NCBI GenBank assembly: GCA_023390695.1
Contig: JAEWCJ010000370.1
Span: forward strand, 1 to 5,395
Reading direction: 5' to 3'
Source of the DNA: Pseudomonadota bacterium
GTDB taxonomy: Bacteria; Pseudomonadota; Alphaproteobacteria; Rhizobiales; Xanthobacteraceae
DNA length: 5,395 nucleotides
Shown here: positions 1 through 3,995 of the stretch, one piece after another
How the letters are laid out: the number at the start of each line of letters is the position of its first letter
Numbering within the stretch: the first letter of the stretch is position 1
The notes under the pieces: generated by a model
Seen by the model: only the letters and a program-made list of their open reading frames with translations
Told to the model about the DNA's origin: nothing
The model's database searches: none
Position numbers and translations under genes: made by a program

Positions 1-387
1 AATTGCGTCGCCGATTACGGCATCACCAGCCAGGGCATGCCGCATCCGCGCTTCTACGGCACCTTCCCGCGCATCCTCGGGCATTACGTGCACGAGCTCG
101 GCCTCATCCCAATCGAGCGCGCCATCAACAAGATGACCGGCGCCACCGCGCACGCGCTGCGCCTGAGCGACCGCGGCCTGCTCAAGCCGGGTTACTGCGC
201 CGACATCGTCATTTTCGATCCGGCCGACTTCAAGGACCAGGCGACCTACAGCGACCCGCACCGCTACCCGACCGGCCCGCGCACCACCGTGCTGGTGAAT
301 GGCGAGGTCGTGATCGACAACACCGTCCATACCGGCGCCCTGCCCGGCAAGGTGTTGCGCAGGGATGACGCCGGCAGCGTCGCCTGA
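1..387 (+). CDS. N-acyl-D-amino-acid deacylase / D-aminoacylase family amidohydrolase, C-terminal part (5' end outside window)
   Basis: The open frame enters from the left edge and stops with TGA at 385-387, leaving 128 visible residues. The amidohydrolase-superfamily enzymes it resembles are metal-dependent and cleave the N-acyl group from D-amino acids or related N-acyl compounds, usually in the cytoplasm. Visible hallmarks in order are ADYG at residues 4-7, whose Asp5 sits where the family has its catalytic metal-site aspartate; HPRFYGTFPRILG at about 15-27, a near-signature of this family; AINKMTG at about 41-47; a DRGLLKPGYCADIVIFDP stretch at about 57-74; and a closing TTVLVNGEVV strand at about 98-107 that completes the small beta-sandwich domain. 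The metal-binding HxH and lysine regions lie outside the window, so substrate specificity is open. Its end is overlapped on the other strand by the hsp20 frame. No terminator is evident after it. Confidence 0.9.
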   Translation, partial: NCVADYGITSQGMPHPRFYGTFPRILGHYVHELGLIPIERAINKMTGATAHALRLSDRGLLKPGYCADIVIFDPADFKDQATYSDPHRYPTGPRTTVLVNGEVVIDNTVHTGALPGKVLRRDDAGSVA

Positions 388-934
388 CCCAATCCAGTCG
401 GCACAATCCGCGCCGCAGCGCGGGCGATGCCGCCGGCATCCCCCCCGTCCACGCCGACGTGCCGGAGGTGACGTCGATTTTCTTCGCCTGCGCAGGTGCG
501 GGCTTCGGCACCGTGACCTTCAGCACGCCGTTATGCATCGTCGCCGTGATGGCGCCGGCATCGACGCCCGCCGGCAGTTCCAGCGTGCGCATGAAGGACC
601 CGTAGCTGCGTTCGATCGTCCGGTAATTCTTGTCCTTCTGTTCCGTCTCGGCTTTCTTCTCGCCGCGGATGGTCAGGACATTGTCCGACAGGTCGATCTG
701 CACGTCCTTTTCCTCGAGGCCCGGCAATTCGGCGGTGATCTCGATCTCCTTGTCGGTCTCCGAAATGTCGGTGGCCGGCATCAGGTTCTGGAGAGTCTGG
801 CCGTTGCCGAAGGACCCGAAGGACGGGAATCCGCGCGTGAAATCCTCCAGCATGCGGTCCAGTTCGCGATGCAATCCGGCAAAGGGGCGAAACCCGGGAT
901 CGCGGCCGGCGGGAGTGAGCGATTTGGAAGCCAT
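230..934 (-). CDS. hsp20: Hsp20 / alpha-crystallin small heat-shock protein with an abnormal read-through C-terminal extension
   Basis: This is an ATP-independent holdase that binds unfolding proteins in the cytoplasm. The ATG at 934-932 is chosen because AAAGGAGG lies 6 nt upstream; the frame is open farther upstream but without family similarity. The 234-residue product has a variable N-terminal arm (1-54), then an alpha-crystallin domain (about 55-144) beginning ATDISETDKEIEI, with PGLEEKDVQIDL, an ERSYGSF segment at 108-114 and the hallmark NGVLKVTVPK at 135-144. KKIDV at 151-155 fits the C-terminal I-x-I/V assembly motif. Relatives end a few residues later (about 150-170 aa). Here no stop occurs until 230-232, so about 76 extra Arg/Cys/Pro-rich residues are appended and the last 158 nt overlap the 3' end of the convergent deacylase gene. 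The core is certain; the tail may reflect a lost stop codon or a sequence error. If only the conserved part is functional it spans about 461-934. Confidence 0.85.
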   Translation of the reverse strand: MASKSLTPAGRDPGFRPFAGLHRELDRMLEDFTRGFPSFGSFGNGQTLQNLMPATDISETDKEIEITAELPGLEEKDVQIDLSDNVLTIRGEKKAETEQKDKNYRTIERSYGSFMRTLELPAGVDAGAITATMHNGVLKVTVPKPAPAQAKKIDVTSGTSAWTGGMPAASPALRRGLCRLDWVRRRCRRHPCATPCRAGRRYGRCCRSRPRHSPARWCAGRSGSGAGRCRSPGP

Positions 935-960
935 GAACACCCTCCTTTGGCTGGGTATGA
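935..960 (-). promoter_or_regulatory. hsp20 leader: strong Shine-Dalgarno within a possible SD-masking hairpin
   Basis: Read on the minus strand, AAAGGAGG (948-941) precedes the ATG by 6 nt and fixes the hsp20 start. AUACCC (958-953) can pair with GGGUGU (942-937), including one G-U pair, across a 10-nt loop, so the right arm covers the last GG of the Shine-Dalgarno. A competing pairing AGCCA (952-948) with UGGCU (934-930) would instead trap the start codon. Rhizobial small heat-shock genes are often controlled by ROSE-type RNA thermometers, which makes such folding plausible, but I do not see the full ROSE consensus. The site is seen; the thermometer role is inference. Confidence 0.4.
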
Positions 961-1076
961 CAACAATCAGGATGACAACCGCAAAAACTCTGCCGATCTC
1001 CAACGGTTCCCAAATCCGGCGCGCGGCCGGCGGCCACCGCTGCGGATCGGCGGACCGGACGTCGCGGCGCATCGCC

Positions 1077-1105
1077 GGTACAATCCGGTCTCTTGCTGGG
1101 ATAAT
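1077..1105 (+). promoter_or_regulatory. Candidate sigma-70-type promoter for the 51-aa gene
   Basis: GATAAT at 1100-1105 matches five of six bases of a -10 box and is preceded by TGG, giving an extended -10 (TGn). A weak -35 (GGTACA, 1077-1082) lies 17 bp upstream. The transcript would start near 1112 and carry a leader of about 80 nt before the ATG at 1195. It lies between the divergent hsp20 and small-protein genes. The extended -10 is the main support. Confidence 0.35.
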
Positions 1106-1194
1106 GTGTGGGCGTCGGCGCCCAGTTCATTGCGTTAGATCAAGCGACGCCTGGCGGGGCGGCGTCCAGGGCAATCCGGAACTCGGAGCGAGCC

Positions 1195-1350
1195 ATGATC
1201 CGCAAACTCAAATCCGGGCAATACCGCCTCTATTCGCGCAAGATCAATCCGAAGACCGGCAAGCGCCGCAACCTCGGAACGTTCGCCAGCCGCGCCGCCG
1301 CCGAAAAGCACGAACGGGCGGTGCAATATTTCAAACACGCGGGGAGCTAG
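1195..1350 (+). CDS. Small basic conserved-type hypothetical protein (51 aa)
   Basis: The ATG at 1195 is preceded by GGAG (1185-1188) with 6 nt spacing, and the frame ends with TAG at 1348-1350. The frame is open back to a GTG at 1108, but that extension has no good ribosome site and reads as low-information sequence. The 51-residue product is rich in Lys and Arg (14 of 51) with several tyrosines. It reads as two or three short beta strands (about residues 1-28, containing GQYRLYSRK, NPKTGKRRN and LGTF) followed by one amphipathic helix (about 32-48, SRAAAEKHERAVQYFK). This strand-strand-strand-helix pattern recalls the arm-type DNA-binding domain at the N-terminus of tyrosine integrases, so nucleic-acid binding is possible but inferred. 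The pattern resembles small hypothetical proteins I associate with Alphaproteobacteria; no function is known to me. It converges on the MarR gene with a 16-bp gap. Confidence 0.75.
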   Translation: MIRKLKSGQYRLYSRKINPKTGKRRNLGTFASRAAAEKHERAVQYFKHAGS

Positions 1351-1366
1351 ACTGAGGCGCTCAGGG

Positions 1367-1882
1367 TCAAGGGCGGCCGCGGACCGCCCGGCCGGACCTG
1401 CCTGCCGGAGAAACCCTGGCCGGCGGCGCGGCCTGTCCGCGCCGATCCGCGATGTTCTGATACATCTTGCGCAGCACGCTCTTCACCAGCGCGATATCCT
1501 TCTGCGGCAGATTGCCGAACGCCGCCTCTTCGTCGGCCAGCATTTTCGGCACCAGTTCCTCCACCACCGCCTCGCCCTTCTTGGTCAGCCGCACGGTCAC
1601 TTCGCGGTTGCTGGTGTTGGAGCGCGTGCGGGTGACGAAGCCTCTCTTCACCGCGCCGGTGATCAGGCGCGACACCGTCGGCGGATCGAGGCTGGTCAGT
1701 TCCGCGAGATCGATCTGCCGCATCTCACCGCGATGCGACAGCGTCGCCAGGATGCGCCAGAGCGGAATGGTGATGTGGAAATGCTTCAGGCCGGGCGAGG
1801 CGAAATCCACCATCGCGGCGCCGACGCGGTTGATCAGGAACGGCAGCCGGTCGGTCAGCTCGTAGATTTTGCGTGACGTCAC
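1367..1882 (-). CDS. MarR-family winged-helix transcriptional regulator
   Basis: The 171-residue product starts with GTG at 1882-1880 and stops with TGA at 1369-1367. It has the MarR layout: N-terminal dimerisation helices (about 5-50, with LPFLINRVGAAMV and ITIPLWRILATLS), a helix-turn-helix (about 54-83) with recognition helix DPPTVSRLITGAVKRGF, a wing (about 86-103) with the typical NREVTVRLTKKG, and a long C-terminal dimerisation helix (about 104-148). A Pro/Arg/Gly-rich tail of some 24 residues exceeds the usual 140-150 aa. No in-frame ATG lies upstream before the promoter candidate, and the ribosome site before GTG is weak, so translation may be modest. Such proteins are dimeric repressors released by aromatic or other small ligands. 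Because it is divergent from the flavin reductase-monooxygenase operon, whose promoter carries an inverted repeat, that operon is its most likely target. The ligand is unknown. Confidence 0.92.
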   Translation of the reverse strand: MTSRKIYELTDRLPFLINRVGAAMVDFASPGLKHFHITIPLWRILATLSHRGEMRQIDLAELTSLDPPTVSRLITGAVKRGFVTRTRSNTSNREVTVRLTKKGEAVVEELVPKMLADEEAAFGNLPQKDIALVKSVLRKMYQNIADRRGQAAPPARVSPAGRSGRAVRGRP

Positions 1883-1912
1883 GGGGTGGAGACTCGCTCT
1901 GGCATGGCCGGC

Positions 1913-1940
1913 ATTCTGTCCGAAAGCCCTTGCCTGTCAA
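1913..1940 (-). promoter_or_regulatory. Candidate sigma-70-type promoter for the MarR gene
   Basis: On the minus strand a consensus -35 TTGACA (1940-1935) is followed 16 bp later by CAGAAT (1918-1913), four of six to the -10 consensus. Transcription would start near 1906, leaving a leader of about 24 nt before the GTG at 1882. It does not overlap the inverted repeat at 1999-2024, so autoregulation through that site would have to act from about 60 bp upstream. Confidence 0.5.
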
Positions 1941-1995
1941 CGCGGCGGCTGTCCGCCGCCATGCCGGCCCGGCCCACGCGCCGCGAACAAGTACA

Positions 1996-2024
1996 TTTAC
2001 AACAGTTGCTTTTGCAATTATTGT
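1996..2024 (+). promoter_or_regulatory. Candidate sigma-70-type promoter of the flavin reductase-monooxygenase operon
   Basis: TTTACA (1996-2001, five of six to the -35 consensus) and TATTGT (2019-2024, four of six to the -10 consensus) are separated by exactly 17 bp in a locally AT-rich stretch of otherwise GC-rich DNA. Transcription would begin near 2031, giving a leader of about 60 nt that holds the AGGAG ribosome site (2083-2087) of the first gene. Confidence 0.55.
1999..2024 (+). promoter_or_regulatory. Probable MarR operator (imperfect inverted repeat inside the promoter)
   Basis: The left half ACAACAGTTGC (1999-2009) and right half GCAATTATTGT (2014-2024) are complementary at 9 of 11 positions around a TTTT centre, with a perfect TTGC/GCAA core. 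The repeat fills the -35 to -10 spacer and reaches both boxes, so a bound dimer would block RNA polymerase. Size and position fit MarR-family operators, and a MarR gene lies just across the divergent region. The repeat is visible in the sequence; its assignment to this regulator is inferred. Confidence 0.55.
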
Positions 2025-2093
2025 GGCGGCAACAAATTCGGGGCAGCCCCCGAGACAAAAACACGAGCTTGGAAACGCGAACAGGAGCGGCGC

Positions 2094-2615
2094 ATGGCGC
2101 AAAATCTGTTCAAGGCCGAATTCCGCCAGGCGATGCGGCGCCTCGCCAGCACCGTCACGGTCATCACCACCGCGCATGCGGACGCGCGCTACGGCATGAC
2201 CGCCACCGCGGTCACCTCGGTCTCCGCCGATCCGCCCTCGCTGCTGATCTGCGTCAACCGCTCCGCCCGCCTGCATGATCCGCTGATCCGCGCCGGCCGC
2301 TTCTGCGTCAATATCCTGCTGGCCGACCAAAGCGATATCGCCCAGGCCTTCAGCGGCGGCGTCGCGCATGACGAGCGCTTTCGCCAGGGCGACTGGGACA
2401 CGCACGAATTCAACATCCCGTTCCTGCGCGACGCGCAGGCCAATCTCTTCTGCGAAACCGACGCAATCTCGAGTTACGGCACGCACAGCATCATCATCGG
2501 CCAGGTGCGCGCCGTGCTGCTGCACGGCACCGTCACGCCGCTGCTCTATCAGGACGGCGAATACACGGTCGGGCTCGGCAAGGGCATCGACTGGGTGGTG
2601 CCGATCGCCGGCTGA
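2094..2615 (+). CDS. NAD(P)H:flavin (FMN) oxidoreductase, reductase component of a two-component monooxygenase
   Basis: This enzyme reduces free FMN or FAD with NAD(P)H and hands it to a partner oxygenase in the cytoplasm. The ATG at 2094 has AGGAG at 2083-2087, 6 nt upstream. The 173-residue length is typical of the HpaC/RutF-type flavin reductase domain (split-barrel fold). Visible elements are FRQAMRRLASTVTVITT at 10-26; the flavin-contacting GMTATAVTSVSADPPSLLIC at 34-53, the clearest family signature; FCVNILLADQ at 70-79; a WDTHEFNIPFLRDAQANLFC segment at 101-120; and GTHSIIIGQV at 129-138 where relatives usually have GDH, implicated in NADH binding. It is followed 48 nt later by the luciferase-like monooxygenase on the same strand, a classic reductase-oxygenase pair, with the operator-covered promoter upstream. 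Cofactor preference cannot be told. Confidence 0.93.
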   Translation: MAQNLFKAEFRQAMRRLASTVTVITTAHADARYGMTATAVTSVSADPPSLLICVNRSARLHDPLIRAGRFCVNILLADQSDIAQAFSGGVAHDERFRQGDWDTHEFNIPFLRDAQANLFCETDAISSYGTHSIIIGQVRAVLLHGTVTPLLYQDGEYTVGLGKGIDWVVPIAG

Positions 2616-2663
2616 CGGCCAAGGATCAGAACGACGCTCAAGAAAACATCTGCGGAGGAAACA

Positions 2664-3740
2664 ATGGAATTCGGCTATTTCACGCTGTCCGACAACCACT
2701 ATGAAGGCAACACGCGCGACGCCAACACCTTCGTGCAGGACCTCACCAATGAGGCGCTCTATGCCGACCAGCTCGGCATGCATTCGGCCTGGATCGGCGA
2801 ACATCACTTCAATTCGCTCGGCGTCAATTCCTCGCCGGAAATGGTGCTGGCCTATATCGCCGCGAAGACCAAGCATATCCGCCTCGCGCCGGCGGTCACC
2901 GTGCTGCCGCTGCACAATCCGATCCGCGTCGCCGAGCAATGGGCGACGCTCGATCTTCTCTCCGGGGGCCGCGTCGATTTCGCCGCCGGCCGCGGCTATG
3001 ACCGCCGCGAATATCTCCCCTTCGGCGTGTCGTTCGAGAACAACCAGTCGATCTTCGACGAGGGCATGGAGGTGCTGCGCAATCTCTGGAATTCCGGCGG
3101 CCAGCGCATCGACCACAAGGGCCAGCATTACCAGTTCGAGGACGTGCGCATCACGCCGCAGCCCTTGCAGAATCCGATGCCGATGTATGTCGCCTCGTTC
3201 TCGAAACCCTCGATCGAACTGGCGGCGCGGCTGGATTGCGGACTGATCGTCGCGCCCTTCGCCGCCGCGATGAGCTTCGGCGGACTGAAACAAGTGGCCG
3301 AGCTGTATCACGAGAGCTGCGCCAAATACGGCACCACGCCGAAGCGGCTGATGTGCAGCTACTTCACGCATTTCGCCGACGACGAGGCGAGCGAGAAGGC
3401 GCAGCGCGCGCGCCAGATCCGCTACTACAAGGAATGCGTGATCCCCTCCTTCCCCGGCGATCCGCGCACCGCGCCGCCCAGCTACCGCTACTTCATCGAC
3501 ATGGTCGAGCGTCTGCACAAGGTGCGTCCGGAAGACCTAACGGAAAATTCGGTGCTGATCGGCAATTCGGCGCGCATCACCGAGATCCTGAAGAAGGTCG
3601 AGGCCGCCGGCTTCGACGAGGTCATTCTCTACTTCAATGTCGGCATGAAGCCGCACCAGCAGGTGAAGGAAGAGATGCACCGCTTCATGCAGGACGTGGC
3701 GCCGCATTTCGAGGGCAAGCACCGGCTGCGTGCGGCGTAA
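2664..3740 (+). CDS. LLM-class (bacterial luciferase-like) flavin-dependent monooxygenase, LuxA-like
   Basis: Members of this TIM-barrel family use reduced FMN and O2 to oxygenate a small organic substrate in the cytoplasm. The ATG at 2664 has a strong GGAGG (2654-2658) 5 nt upstream. At 358 residues it is about the length of luciferase alpha. Signatures are MEFGYF at 1-6; WIGEHHF at 43-49, whose histidines align with the catalytic-site pair His44/His45 of LuxA; a long LAPAVTVLPLHNPIRVAEQW run at 74-93; LLSGGRVDFAAGRGY at 98-112, where the LuxA reactive cysteine is replaced by Gly109; PMYVASFS at 173-180; and C-terminal NSVLIGNSARI at 295-305 with GFDEVILYFNVG at 316-327. The final helix MHRFMQDVAPHF is family-typical. 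It forms an operon with the flavin reductase before it, and a terminator follows 30 nt after the stop. The neighbourhood points to catabolism rather than light emission; the substrate is unknown. Confidence 0.93.
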   Translation: MEFGYFTLSDNHYEGNTRDANTFVQDLTNEALYADQLGMHSAWIGEHHFNSLGVNSSPEMVLAYIAAKTKHIRLAPAVTVLPLHNPIRVAEQWATLDLLSGGRVDFAAGRGYDRREYLPFGVSFENNQSIFDEGMEVLRNLWNSGGQRIDHKGQHYQFEDVRITPQPLQNPMPMYVASFSKPSIELAARLDCGLIVAPFAAAMSFGGLKQVAELYHESCAKYGTTPKRLMCSYFTHFADDEASEKAQRARQIRYYKECVIPSFPGDPRTAPPSYRYFIDMVERLHKVRPEDLTENSVLIGNSARITEILKKVEAAGFDEVILYFNVGMKPHQQVKEEMHRFMQDVAPHFEGKHRLRAA

Positions 3741-3769
3741 CGCGCCCATCGGAAAATTCCCGACATTTG

Positions 3770-3804
3770 CCCGCCAGCGCTCCGCCGCTGGCGGGTTTTG
3801 TTTT
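3770..3804 (+). terminator. Rho-independent terminator of the monooxygenase operon
   Basis: CCCGCCAGCG (3770-3779) and CGCTGGCGGG (3786-3795) form a perfect 10-bp GC-rich stem with a 6-nt loop, followed directly by TTTTGTTTT (3796-3804). It begins 30 nt after the monooxygenase stop codon and separates this operon from the RidA-type gene. Confidence 0.92.
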
Positions 3805-3882
3805 GGGCGTTTTGTTTTGTTCGCGCGGCCACGTATTCTTCCGCATCTTCGAGCGCGTCGATTTCCAAGCCGCTTCCGCGCC

Positions 3883-3891
3883 TTATCCACA
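3883..3891 (+). other. Consensus DnaA-box sequence in the intergenic region
   Basis: TTATCCACA matches the DnaA box consensus exactly. GTTTTCACA at 3907-3915 matches seven of nine positions, 24 bp farther on in the same orientation. There is no surrounding box array, extended AT-rich unwinding region or replication gene, so this is not evidence of an origin; it may be chance or a DnaA-responsive regulatory site. Confidence 0.25.
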
Positions 3892-3938
3892 CAAACCAGC
3901 CGCGCTGTTTTCACACAGCCATAAGCCGCGCCGGCAAT

Positions 3939-3966
3939 TTGAATTTGCAGCAAACGTCCATAGACT
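3939..3966 (+). promoter_or_regulatory. Candidate promoter of the RidA-receptor operon, with inverted repeats
   Basis: TTGAAT (3939-3944, four of six) and TAGACT (3961-3966, four of six) are spaced by 16 bp, with a start near 3973 and a leader of about 23 nt before the ATG at 3996. TTTGC-A-GCAAA (3944-3954) is a perfect short palindrome in the spacer, and a 15-bp imperfect palindrome (3934-3948) overlaps the -35 box. A promoter is needed here because the strong terminator at 3770-3804 lies upstream. Box scores are modest. Confidence 0.4.
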
Positions 3967-3995
3967 GTCGCACCGACTGCAACAGAAGACCCGCA

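Noticed and set aside
426..440. Hairpin GATGCC-GCC-GGCATC between the convergent deacylase and hsp20 genes
   Set aside because: The stem is 6 bp with a 3-nt loop and is followed by C residues, not a T-run, so it is not a convincing terminator on either strand.
365..1138. 257-codon open frame on the plus strand
   Set aside because: It is the antisense of hsp20, whose alpha-crystallin domain is unmistakable on the minus strand.
1108..1194. N-terminal extension of the 51-aa protein from a GTG
   Set aside because: The GTG lies at the proposed promoter -10 region without a Shine-Dalgarno; the ATG at 1195 has GGAG at ideal spacing.
1371..1389. Hairpin GGGCGG/CCGCCC at the end of marR
   Set aside because: It has no T-run and lies within coding sequence encoding the Pro/Arg-rich tail; it is likely a by-product of GC-rich codons.
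1944..1960. Hairpin GGCGGC-TGTCC-GCCGCC upstream of the marR promoter
   Set aside because: It lies upstream of the proposed marR -35 box and has no T-run, so neither attenuator nor terminator is supported.
1725..3518. 597-codon open frame on the minus strand
   Set aside because: It is antisense to the flavin reductase and monooxygenase genes and out of frame with marR. The protein is Arg/Ala/Val/His/Asp-rich without family features, a typical high-GC antisense shadow.
3798..3995. N-terminal extension of the RidA-type protein by 66 residues
   Set aside because: It would begin inside the T-run of the terminator, has no ribosome site or family similarity and covers the candidate promoter. The ATG at 3996 sits directly before the first RidA domain.
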